A stretch of DNA of 20,384 bases from a virus, in IMG/VR virus record IMGVR_UViG_3300025438_000177, positions 1 through 20,384 of that record; one strand, 5' to 3'. This document shows, in pieces, positions 7,655 through 14,166 of the stretch. A program made the translations under genes and the position numbers. Each line of letters begins with the position of its first letter. The stretch's first letter is position 1. A model generated the notes under the pieces. That model had not been told where the DNA came from. It made no database searches and saw nothing but the letters and a program-made list of their open reading frames with translations.

Positions 7655-9502
7655 TTATGCTCCTAGCATTTTGCTGTAATTACCGCCGCGCATTCTAGCC
7701 TCTGCAACAGCTCCCTTAGCCGCGTTAGCTATCTGGGGCATAAGTGTAGCAATCTCTGCACGAACTGTCTGCTGCACGCCTGTAGTGACGTTAATGGTCT
7801 GGTTAACGGTAACGCCGCCACCACCAATTCTGTTGTTAGGTACAATTGACCCTTGCGAGTTAGGCACGAACATTTCTGGCCCGCGCTCACCTACCATGTA
7901 GGGCGCCCCGTTCTGGACTGAGCCGCCAATAGCTCTAGGGGCAAAGTTGCTAGTATTAAACGGGTCAGCGCCACCTAAAGATGAGCCATACCCGGCAGAT
8001 GAATTAATGCGTGTCTGGGGGTCAAAAAAGCCAGTAATCGCGCCAAATGCAGCATCAACAATATACTTTTGAATCAGCATTTTAATCAGGCTATCTACTA
8101 CGCTTTTTGCCATAGACTTCATGGCATCAGCGAAGTTAGCCGCTCCAGTTACGCCAGCCGTTAGAGCATCAGTCATGCCGTTCAGACCTTGCTTGGTAAG
8201 GTTCTGGATGTTTTCTTGCATTGATGGCAGTGAATCACTCCACGATTTAAACCCAACCTGCAAGTCGTTTGTAGTCTTAACTAAAGGCGTTAGTACATTT
8301 GGCGCAATTTCGCCAAGCTCTTGAATAGTCCTTAGAAGGTCATCAAAGAAAAGGTTAGTATCATCCATGTCAATAATTCCGCCAAGACTGCTGGCGAATT
8401 CTGAATTACCTTCAGATGCTTTTTGAAGCTGTCCGTAAAGAGCTACATATTGCGTGCCGAGCCTCTGTATATCTGCTTTCTGAGCAACTAAACCGCCATC
8501 TGTAATAAACTCCCAAATACTTGGAATGCCGCCATCCTCCAAGTCACCTATCTGATCGCCAAGCTCTGACATTTCCTTAGCAATGCCTTTCATCTGGTTC
8601 TGAATAGACCTAGTTTCAAAACCGGTGAAGAAATCATTTGCTTTGTTGATTACAGTATCAAGACCTTCAGCAAACTTATCTAACGCGCCCAAAGTGACTT
8701 TTACACCTTCTAAAAAACTGACAGCCATAGATTGAGCCAGCTTTTCTATGCCGCCTTCAGCGTCAGTAGTTCTGATAATGAAATTAGTAAACTTAGTAAC
8801 AATCTCATCGATAGCTGGGGCAAGTGCTGCTGAAAATTGATCTTTTAAGCCTTTCACGATAGAAAGCAATTTGGTGATTGAGTCGTTAGCCTTTTCTACG
8901 CCCTGCGCCGCTTCAGTGGACATAGTTAAGCCAAGCATCTTAGCTTCGCCTAGCAATTCCTTTAGCCCGTCACTGCCTAGCGCCAAGGTGTTTACAAGTG
9001 CAGCACCTTCGGAGTCGAACAGTTTAAAGGCAAGACGCAACTGATCCGATTCGTTATCAACCTTCCCGAATGCGTCAGCCAGTGCAATCATGCGCTGATC
9101 TAGCGGCATCCTGTTTAGCTCTTGAGCATTTAGCCTAAGCTCTTTAATTGCGCCCTTAGCCTCTCCCGTTCCTTTAGCTGCTTCCGCTGTTCTTCGCGTA
9201 AACCTCTGTAAGGCCATGTCCATAGTATTCGTTGATACGCCTGTAATCTCAGCAGCGTAGCGCAAACCGCCAAGAGCTTCAGTAGTTGTGCCAATCTTAT
9301 TAGCGGTCTTAGACAGGGTATCTGTGGCGTCTAAAGATTTTTTTATTAAGTAGCCAAATCCAGTAACACCGCCAACGCCTATTAGGGCAGTCTTCATGCT
9401 AAAGATAGACGCGGTTATACCTTTTAATGCACTACCAACTGCGCCAAATGCGGGCTTAGTTTTATCAAAAGCCTTAATTACAATGCTTACATTTTCAGCC
9501 AT
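7655..9502 (-). CDS. Tape measure protein
   Basis: A 615-residue protein. The N-terminus VSIVIKAFDKTKPAFGAVGSAL leads to a hydrophobic Gly/Ala stretch (about 30-60), then helical, coiled-coil-type sequence (EALGGLRYAAEITGVS, RRTAEAAKGTGEAK). The C-terminal portion has GGSVQNGAPYMVGERGPEMFVP, with VGERGPE at about 537-543. This hallmark of tape measure C-termini is followed by the Gly-rich VTVNQTINV segment. ATG at 9502 is preferred; a GTG at 9511 in the same frame would add three residues. The start lies inside the end of the -1 frameshifted chaperone frame (stop 9497..9495), a common arrangement. By the usual ~0.15 nm per residue, the tail would be near 90 nm. No lytic or peptidase domain was seen. 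Confidence 0.92.
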   Translation of the reverse strand: MAENVSIVIKAFDKTKPAFGAVGSALKGITASIFSMKTALIGVGGVTGFGYLIKKSLDATDTLSKTANKIGTTTEALGGLRYAAEITGVSTNTMDMALQRFTRRTAEAAKGTGEAKGAIKELRLNAQELNRMPLDQRMIALADAFGKVDNESDQLRLAFKLFDSEGAALVNTLALGSDGLKELLGEAKMLGLTMSTEAAQGVEKANDSITKLLSIVKGLKDQFSAALAPAIDEIVTKFTNFIIRTTDAEGGIEKLAQSMAVSFLEGVKVTLGALDKFAEGLDTVINKANDFFTGFETRSIQNQMKGIAKEMSELGDQIGDLEDGGIPSIWEFITDGGLVAQKADIQRLGTQYVALYGQLQKASEGNSEFASSLGGIIDMDDTNLFFDDLLRTIQELGEIAPNVLTPLVKTTNDLQVGFKSWSDSLPSMQENIQNLTKQGLNGMTDALTAGVTGAANFADAMKSMAKSVVDSLIKMLIQKYIVDAAFGAITGFFDPQTRINSSAGYGSSLGGADPFNTSNFAPRAIGGSVQNGAPYMVGERGPEMFVPNSQGSIVPNNRIGGGGVTVNQTINVTTGVQQTVRAEIATLMPQIANAAKGAVAEARMRGGNYSKMLGA

Positions 9503-9982
9503 TAGATTCACTCATCAGTTGGAAGTAAGCCACCCATTCATAAAAATGATTAAGTGGCATTTGTTCAGCTTCTTCAATACTTATGTGAAGCCGATCAGCC
9601 AAGGATAATAGGTTTACCCTAAACGGATCGGCCTTTAGTTTTTTATTGCATCCTCTACCGATTCAATCTGAGCAAACATCTGGTTAGCAATCTCAGAGAT
9701 TACCGCAGTTTCTTCACCCATCAAGTCAATACGATCTTCAGCAGAACCAAAAAGCTTGTTGCCGCCTTCGTCTTCAGCCTTCATGCAGATCAGATCAACC
9801 ATCGATCCAATAGTGGTGTTGGTTAGAAAGTTCGGGTGTTTCTTCTGTAGCTGGTCTAAGTCATAGCAAGTAATGCTTCTGCTGAATAACTTAAACGGCC
9901 CAGAGTCATCACCCCATTCAGGAACCAATACTGTGCGCGCCTCTAACTTTCTTCTGTCTCTTAACTCTTTAGCTAGTCCCAT
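9495..9982 (-). CDS. Tail assembly chaperone, GT-like fusion by -1 frameshift
   Basis: After the slip on A AAA AAC, reading continues from the C at 9638 for 47 codons to TGA at 9497..9495, giving a fusion of 162 residues. The extension begins LKADPFRVNLLSLADRL and continues HISIEEAEQMPLNHFYEWVAYFQL. This resembles the T-domain of other chaperones (a helix, then a P-L-x-x-F-x-E-W motif). The frame has no stop between 9638 and 9498, no start codon with a Shine-Dalgarno of its own, and overlaps the first bases of the tape measure gene. In lambda the GT fusion binds the tape measure while the T part recruits tube protein. The same is inferred here. Confidence 0.85.
9590..9644 (-). promoter_or_regulatory. 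Programmed -1 ribosomal frameshift signal
   Basis: The slippery heptamer A AAA AAC is at 9644..9638, in phase with the upstream chaperone frame. After 5 bases, a perfect 7-bp stem GCCGATC (9632..9626) pairs with GATCGGC (9596..9590). Within its 29-base loop a second perfect hairpin, GTTTA-GGG-TAAAC (9624..9612), can form. Heptamer, 5-8 base spacer and stem-loop make the standard layout for -1 frameshifting. Efficiency is not known. Confidence 0.82.
9635..9982 (-). CDS. Tail assembly chaperone, G-like (zero-frame product)
   Basis: A 115-residue, acidic protein between tail tube and tape measure genes, the position of lambda G. It starts MGLAKELRDRRKLEAR at an ATG preceded by AAGGGGAAAACC. It ends ...VEDAIKN with TAA at 9637..9635. 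The last codons ATA AAA AAC contain the slippery heptamer A AAA AAC at 9644..9638, so most ribosomes would stop here. A minority would shift -1 into the T-like extension. Such chaperones coat the tape measure and recruit tail tube subunits, and they are absent from the finished virion. The role is inferred from position and the frameshift, since sequence similarity in this family is weak. Confidence 0.85.
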   Translation of the reverse strand: MGLAKELRDRRKLEARTVLVPEWGDDSGPFKLFSRSITCYDLDQLQKKHPNFLTNTTIGSMVDLICMKAEDEGGNKLFGSAEDRIDLMGEETAVISEIANQMFAQIESVEDAIKN

Positions 9983-10000
9983 GGTTTTCCCCTTAGTTGG

Positions 10001-10402
10001 TTATGCTTGTGCTTCGGTTACTGCTCCGTTGCATTGGATTGAAAAACTAGCCTCTACCATACCATCAAACGCGCCAGTTATAGAACGTGACGTTACGATT
10101 CCATTTCCAGAAAAGAAAGTTTCGCCGGAGCCGGTGCCTGTAGGATAAATTTCAAAGTCAACAGATGCGCGCTCATCAAGCACTAGCTGTTGTGCGTCTG
10201 CCTCGTCCCAGTAAACCTCGATTGATACGGTGTTAGAGCCTAAGCCCTGCTTGTAAGATCTGAAAGTGTCACCCATTACTGAATCTTCAATAGTGTCTGC
10301 TGAGCCTTCAAATGTATACGAACGTACTTCACCAACAACGGCTACAGTCGTCCCAGCCAATTGCATTTTTACAACACCAGATGCGCCTGTTTTAGTCGCC
10401 AT
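10001..10402 (-). CDS. Major tail tube protein
   Basis: A 133-residue beta-rich protein starting MATKTGASGVVKM at an ATG with AGAGG 7 bases upstream. It contains VRSYTFEGSADTIEDSVMGD (about residues 27-46), VSIEVYWDEADAQQ and GIVTSRSITGAFDGMVEASFSIQ. The early ...YTFE...D.IEDS.MGD segment, the central W-x-x-D element and the late strand pairs are typical of long-tail tube subunits. It lies between the tail terminator and the tail assembly chaperone genes, the usual slot. About six copies per ring would form the tail tube. No Ig-like decoration domain is appended. The tube call rests on size, motifs and position. Confidence 0.85.
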   Translation of the reverse strand: MATKTGASGVVKMQLAGTTVAVVGEVRSYTFEGSADTIEDSVMGDTFRSYKQGLGSNTVSIEVYWDEADAQQLVLDERASVDFEIYPTGTGSGETFFSGNGIVTSRSITGAFDGMVEASFSIQCNGAVTEAQA

Positions 10403-10423
10403 GATAATACCTCTATATTAAGT

Positions 10424-10858
10424 TTAAGTTGTGCCGCGAGTGTATTGGTACAAAACGCGAATTGTCATTATAACCCCACCAATGGGATCAATAGAACCTT
10501 CATCAATCTCAATGCGAGTAACCTGCGTATCAAGGGCAAAGCCCCCACGCAAACGATCAACATCAAGACCTTCTTCGATTGCTTCAATTATATCATTTCG
10601 GGCGCTGTCAATCACTGCGCCTTTAACATAGCAAATTAGCTGGTAGTCTATATTTGCCATGCGCTGAGTCATAGACCCGCCCAGACTTGAATCACCACGT
10701 TCCTCGCCCGCGCTCCTAACCAAGATGGCAGGGTATTGAGCGTTTGATAGTTTCTGAAAGTCAAACGGCTCTCTTGTAACGTGCTTAACGCTTACCGGAG
10801 AACTGATCGCCTGCAGGGTAGACACAAGGTTTTCAGCTATATTTTCTCTAATACTCAT
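10424..10858 (-). CDS. Tail terminator protein
   Basis: A 144-residue protein: IRENIAENLVSTLQAI at the start, PFDFQKLSNAQYPAILVR (about residues 31-48) in the middle, then an alternation of strands and helices (YQLICYVKGAV, DIIEAIEEGLDV) ending GVIMTIRVLYQYTRGTT. This alpha/beta pattern, and the location just before the tail tube gene, fit the tail terminator (lambda U-like) that caps the tube and joins it to the head. The ATG overlaps the stop of the neck gene as ATGA. Most of the assignment comes from position and secondary-structure pattern; the family signature is modest. Confidence 0.72.
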   Translation of the reverse strand: MSIRENIAENLVSTLQAISSPVSVKHVTREPFDFQKLSNAQYPAILVRSAGEERGDSSLGGSMTQRMANIDYQLICYVKGAVIDSARNDIIEAIEEGLDVDRLRGGFALDTQVTRIEIDEGSIDPIGGVIMTIRVLYQYTRGTT

Positions 10859-11280
10859 TTTAAATACCTAAAGAATACTTTGCCAAGCCTCTTTTCCTCG
10901 TCTTTATTAAACCCGAAGAAAGGGCGCGTCTTGTTATTCATCGCCGCCTTCTTAGACTCTGTGGCACGAGTAAAGAATATCTCAGCTTGCTGCGCACTTG
11001 ATTTAACAGTCATCGAAGATAACATTTGGCCTGTAAACGATAGGTCTACATTAGACACATTCCGTCCATTCTTCGCCCTGAACCAGGTGTACTCCTCACT
11101 GTACGGCGCAAAATCAAGCCCGTTAATCTGCTCGCCTTTAGCCGTCCTATCTTCAATGATAGTTAAGCCGACCTGCCCAGTAATCAGTAATGCGCGCTTT
11201 ACACTATCAGATAGCTGCTTGCCTTTCTTGCCTATTTGCCTAGCAACCTTCTTGGCGTTGGAGCCAACCTTTATTTCCAT
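10855..11280 (-). CDS. Neck / virion morphogenesis protein (HK97 gp10 or P2 gpS-like)
   Basis: A 141-residue basic protein. The N-terminal part is an amphipathic helix rich in Lys/Arg (AKKVARQIGKKGKQL). The middle has GLDFAPYSEEYTWFRAKNG and LSFTGQMLSSMTVK. The end has RPFFGFNKDEEKRLGKVFF. The pattern G.xFxPYSxxY ... LxxTGxMLxSM ... RPFxGFxxxE is typical of the phage virion morphogenesis / tail completion family. It begins at TAATG with the connector stop, and its own stop overlaps the tail terminator start as ATGA. Its likely site is the neck, linking connector and tail. Confidence 0.8.
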   Translation of the reverse strand: MEIKVGSNAKKVARQIGKKGKQLSDSVKRALLITGQVGLTIIEDRTAKGEQINGLDFAPYSEEYTWFRAKNGRNVSNVDLSFTGQMLSSMTVKSSAQQAEIFFTRATESKKAAMNNKTRPFFGFNKDEEKRLGKVFFRYLK

Positions 11281-11693
11281 TATCTGACAAGCCGGCCATG
11301 GTTAACGGGTAGCTTTTCATCAGCTTCAATCGTGCCATTGTTATCGTCATCGTATTCAACACCGTCTTGAAATACCGCCTCGATCTCTTCACTGTATCGG
11401 GCTTTGTAGAATTCAATCATGCCCTGGAATCTGTCGCCATCGACCCAGTTAGTTAACTGCGGTAATGCGTACTTCCATAGGACTAAATAAGCAGATGTTC
11501 TAGTCCACTGCGAATCTGTTAAGTAATTAGGGATCAGCTCACCAGATAAACCGCGCTTTTCCCACCAGCGGTTTCTGATTTCTCGCTCAATATCTGATTG
11601 TGCTTTTGCGTGTTCTTGACTGAATGAGTCTATGCCCAGAGAAAGTATGTCGGGCAATAACTGCAATAAATCTGCATCTGTTGAAAATGCCAT
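11280..11693 (-). CDS. Head-tail connector (adaptor), with EF-hand-like loop
   Basis: A 137-residue protein. ATG at 11693 is chosen because GAGG lies 7 bases upstream; a TTG at 11699 would place it only 1 base away. A helical body (DADLLQLLPDILSLG, AQSDIEREIRNRWWEKRG, SAYLVLWKYALPQL) resembles gp6/DUF1320-type adaptors that sit under the portal. Near the C-terminus, residues 115-126 read DDDNNGTIEADE, a good match to the calcium-binding EF-hand loop D-x-D-x-N-G-x-I-x-x-x-E. The gene follows the capsid gene and its terminator, and is coupled to the neck gene by TAATG. The connector assignment comes from length, helices and position. Confidence 0.72.
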   Translation of the reverse strand: MAFSTDADLLQLLPDILSLGIDSFSQEHAKAQSDIEREIRNRWWEKRGLSGELIPNYLTDSQWTRTSAYLVLWKYALPQLTNWVDGDRFQGMIEFYKARYSEEIEAVFQDGVEYDDDNNGTIEADEKLPVNHGRLVR

Positions 11694-11707
11694 GTTCAAA
11701 CCTCAGT

Positions 11708-11735
11708 AAAACCCCACCCCCCGAAGAGGGCAGGG
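11708..11735 (-). terminator. Hairpin terminator or attenuator after the major capsid gene
   Basis: Ten bases CCCTGCCCTC pair with GGGGGTGGGG around a C(UUCG)G tetraloop, with three U-G/G-U wobble pairs, followed by only four U. It starts 10 bases after the capsid stop and lies just before the Shine-Dalgarno of the connector gene. The short U-run suggests partial termination, which would lower expression of downstream genes relative to capsid. Confidence 0.75.
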
Positions 11736-11745
11736 AATCTATTAC

Positions 11746-12579
11746 TTAAAGTGCAGTATCGAAAGTCATCTTGACACCGAAAGTATCGTCCAGCTCACCA
11801 ACACCGTAGACGGCTGTGGCGTTAAGCTCAAATGCGCGCAGAGATGCGTCACGTTGCGGCTCAATGTTGAAGTCTTTTTTCAGTGCAATGGCAAGTGCTT
11901 CTGGAGCGAATACCGCGCCAATAGAATCGCCATCACCATCGATGGCAATGTTAGCAGACTCATAGACATTCATGCCTGCAAGTTGACCGACATAAGCGTT
12001 ACGCATAGCTTCGTTCTGCGCGTCACCACCATTCGGATTAGCGAAGGTGTTAGTCAAGCCAGCTTTAAGCTGATAAGCAACAAACGGGTGAACAACAGCA
12101 GAAATTGCGCCGGTAACTTTATTAGCGCGCAAAGTAGCAGCTGCCTTAAAGAGATCAGCTACAGTGATTTCTGCACCGGCAGAACCCAGACCGCTAGAGA
12201 AGCCGGTAAAGAGAGCAAGCAAGTCCTGATCCATCTTAGTAGCAATGGCGTTACCAAGAACGGTGCCAAGCTCGACAGCAGGGTTACCCGCGCCCATTGT
12301 GGCCAGATCAGTCAGGACAACTTGTGCGCCAACTTCACCAACAGTTACAGAAACGGAGCTGGTCGAGACAGTCGTTGAAGTCAAATCCACCGCCTCGGTC
12401 AGATCGCTGGCGCTGATTGCTGGGTACTTTGGAATCTGAATAGTCTTTCCAGACTGTGATCCGATATTGTACTGAGTAACAAGGCCCATCATTAGGGACT
12501 GCTCTTCAGCGGTGAAACGCGCCTGCGCAATAATGTTTACAAATAGATCGTCTAGGGTGGCACTAGTAGTTGCGGCCAT
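11746..12579 (-). CDS. Major capsid protein
   Basis: A 277-residue protein starting MAATTSATLDDLFVNII at an ATG with GAGG 9 bases upstream. The N-terminal arm leads to QSGKTIQIPKYPAIS (about 42-56) and then a Thr/Ser/Val-rich strand region. A long helix region (LGTVLGNAIATKMDQDLLALF) follows. The later half holds SAVVHPFVAYQLKAGL, GMNVYESANI and VFAPEALAIALKKDF..., with NATAVYGVGELDD near the end. This order (N-arm, spine helix, P-loop-like strand, ending in an AxxAVYGVG strand) fits an HK97-fold capsid subunit. It follows the scaffold gene and is itself followed by a hairpin terminator. Length is on the small side for the fold. Confidence 0.9.
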   Translation of the reverse strand: MAATTSATLDDLFVNIIAQARFTAEEQSLMMGLVTQYNIGSQSGKTIQIPKYPAISASDLTEAVDLTSTTVSTSSVSVTVGEVGAQVVLTDLATMGAGNPAVELGTVLGNAIATKMDQDLLALFTGFSSGLGSAGAEITVADLFKAAATLRANKVTGAISAVVHPFVAYQLKAGLTNTFANPNGGDAQNEAMRNAYVGQLAGMNVYESANIAIDGDGDSIGAVFAPEALAIALKKDFNIEPQRDASLRAFELNATAVYGVGELDDTFGVKMTFDTAL

Positions 12580-12626
12580 GATTTAAATCCTCAAAAGATT
12601 AATAGTTAAATAGTAAGTTAGGTTTG

Positions 12627-13289
12627 TCAGGTTGCTTTCTTTTTCATTGCAGCGAAGGCTTCTTTACCGCCCTCATTCCAATTAGCAACCATATCAGCCA
12701 CAGATGCAGACTTCTGTGTGGAGCCACCAGCGTTACCCTGACTGCCTGAACCACCTTGAGAGGCTCGGACATGATGAGGATTGGCCGTTAAGAATTCCGA
12801 CACCAGCTCACCAGTTGACAGCAGAATTCCGCTATCATTGTATCTTGGCGTGCCTTTGCTGTCCAAAACTTCCACATTGCCATCTTCAGACAGCCGGAGG
12901 TTTTGCCGCAACAGGGCCGAAACTTGTTCAGGATTTACAGCGTTATACTGACTCGCAGAACTCAACAAAGCGCCATCCACCAATGTGGACTGAAGCTTGC
13001 TTTTATAACTTTGTATTTCCAAGTCTTTCTTTTCAACAGTTGACTTCAAGAGAGTGTCGAATTCGCCGCGTGATTTCTGGCGCTCAACTTCTGCATCTTC
13101 CTTGTCCTGCAATAGCTGTTTGGCTTCGTTTATATCAATGCCAGATAGCTGCTTTTCAAACTTTCGTTGCTCTCGGCCTACTCGCTCCGCAACAACGCGG
13201 TCCATGTCTGCTTGAGTAAATGTCTTTTCCTGATTTTCTGTTGCTGCTGTTTCAGTATCAGCTTGTTGTTCCATGTTATCTTCGCCCAT
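12627..13289 (-). CDS. Capsid scaffold protein (GP20-like)
   Basis: A 220-residue acidic, charged protein. The first ATG (13289) has AGAGG 8 bases upstream; an in-frame ATG five codons later lacks one. An acidic, Gln/Glu-rich head is followed by FTQADMDRVVAERVGREQRKFE and a long coiled-coil-like region (about residues 25-110), as in phage minor structural GP20 scaffolds. The later part (SGILLSTGELVSEFLTANPHH) is less helical, then a Gly/Ser linker (about 180-192) and a basic C-terminus ending AAMKKKAT, the usual coat-binding type. It sits between MuF-like and capsid genes. It would guide procapsid assembly and then leave. No protease is linked to it. Confidence 0.85.
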   Translation of the reverse strand: MGEDNMEQQADTETAATENQEKTFTQADMDRVVAERVGREQRKFEKQLSGIDINEAKQLLQDKEDAEVERQKSRGEFDTLLKSTVEKKDLEIQSYKSKLQSTLVDGALLSSASQYNAVNPEQVSALLRQNLRLSEDGNVEVLDSKGTPRYNDSGILLSTGELVSEFLTANPHHVRASQGGSGSQGNAGGSTQKSASVADMVANWNEGGKEAFAAMKKKAT

Positions 13290-13342
13290 GTCGCGTGCCT
13301 CTAAAAGAGTAGTTGGTGAATTTAAATTGTATCATATGTTTT

Positions 13343-13414
13343 TTATTTCTTTACTTTCTTCTTTTTCTTCGGACGGCCTACCTTGCTGCCGTATGTTCCT
13401 GCACCTTGTGGCAT
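13343..13414 (-). CDS. Tiny lysine-rich peptide (23 aa) of the MPQGxGTYGSKVGRP type
   Basis: ATG at 13414 is preceded by GAGG with 7 bases of spacing, and the ORF starts 2 bases after the MuF-like stop. It encodes MPQGAGTYGSKVGRP followed by five Lys, then VKK and TAA, 23 residues in all. I recall very similar peptides (MPxGxGTYGSKxGRPxKKK) annotated in other phages, generally near structural or morphogenesis genes, which suggests selection on the peptide. Function is unknown. The strong positive charge suggests nucleic-acid or capsid interior contact. It is too short to be found by usual gene-length cut-offs. Confidence 0.7.
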   Translation of the reverse strand: MPQGAGTYGSKVGRPKKKKKVKK

Positions 13415-13416
13415 GA

Positions 13417-14166
13417 TTATTCCTCGAATACACCTCTAAAATGATGACGGCAATTATAGCCGCCTCGAACCACGAAAGGATCACCGCTTATCTTGCCTGC
13501 CCAACTGCCAGACCAAGCCTCAGTGACTTCTTCTTTGGTGAGAACCTTGCCAACGTGCCTACCACAGAATTCTCTAGTAACGCTATCGTCAGGGCCGAAA
13601 TACTTAAACTTGGTTGCTCCTGCATCAATGGCTATCTTCGTGTTCACCGTTGCATCAAACTGCATTAGCGAATCATGCAAAGACTGGCTGGCATAACGGC
13701 CTAGCTCAGAGCTAACTGAAGCTTTGATTGTAGCTACGCTTAGGGCAAATGTCGTGCCAACTAATGTATTCTCATATAGCTCTTTAGAAACCACATCTAG
13801 ATAGTTCTGGCCTAAGTCCTCAAATCCCTTAAACGTCATCGACTGAAGCTCAGAGATCACGCTAGGGTCAAGCTTTGAGACATTGCCATACGTGTTGAGC
13901 ATAGCGGCAACCTCGTTAGCTACCACCGTGTACTCTCTTACCAGCCCATCTACCGTAGCCAAGTATTCAGACTCAATAGCCTGCCTTAGCTCAACCCTTG
14001 CTTTAATAGCCCATTCCAGATCAAATAAAGCGCCATCTTTTAAAGGGGCAGTTGCCATTATGTCGGTAATACGGTTTTCAAGCGTTACCAGGGCAGCGGC
14101 CAACTTTCCCTGATGGCCTTCCGCTCTAGCGATTACTGACCGTAGCTGGTCAACATCTTCAGCCAT
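13417..14166 (-). CDS. MuF-like minor head (head morphogenesis) protein
   Basis: A 249-residue protein, helical in its first 180 residues (EWAIKARVELRQAIESEYLATV, ELGRYASQSLHDSLMQFD). The C-terminal end has the characteristic motif set: REFCGRHVGKVLT at 198-210 (C201, H204) and GDPFVVRGGYNCRHHFRG at 228-245 (C239, H241, H242). This C-x-x-H ... YNCRHH pairing is the zinc-type signature at the end of phage Mu F-like proteins. It starts at TAATG with the portal stop. It probably binds the portal inside the procapsid. No toxin or other enzyme domain is fused to it. Confidence 0.85.
   Translation of the reverse strand: MAEDVDQLRSVIARAEGHQGKLAAALVTLENRITDIMATAPLKDGALFDLEWAIKARVELRQAIESEYLATVDGLVREYTVVANEVAAMLNTYGNVSKLDPSVISELQSMTFKGFEDLGQNYLDVVSKELYENTLVGTTFALSVATIKASVSSELGRYASQSLHDSLMQFDATVNTKIAIDAGATKFKYFGPDDSVTREFCGRHVGKVLTKEEVTEAWSGSWAGKISGDPFVVRGGYNCRHHFRGVFEE

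Noticed and set aside
10781-13219. Plus-strand ORFs of 168-174 codons opposite neck, capsid and scaffold genes
   Set aside because: They lie wholly or almost wholly inside well-supported minus-strand genes, have no recognisable protein family and no Shine-Dalgarno supporting a start.
13285-13342. 19-codon ORF starting MIQFKFTNYSF before the scaffold gene
   Set aside because: No Shine-Dalgarno and it runs into the scaffold start in another frame. It is probably a spacer.
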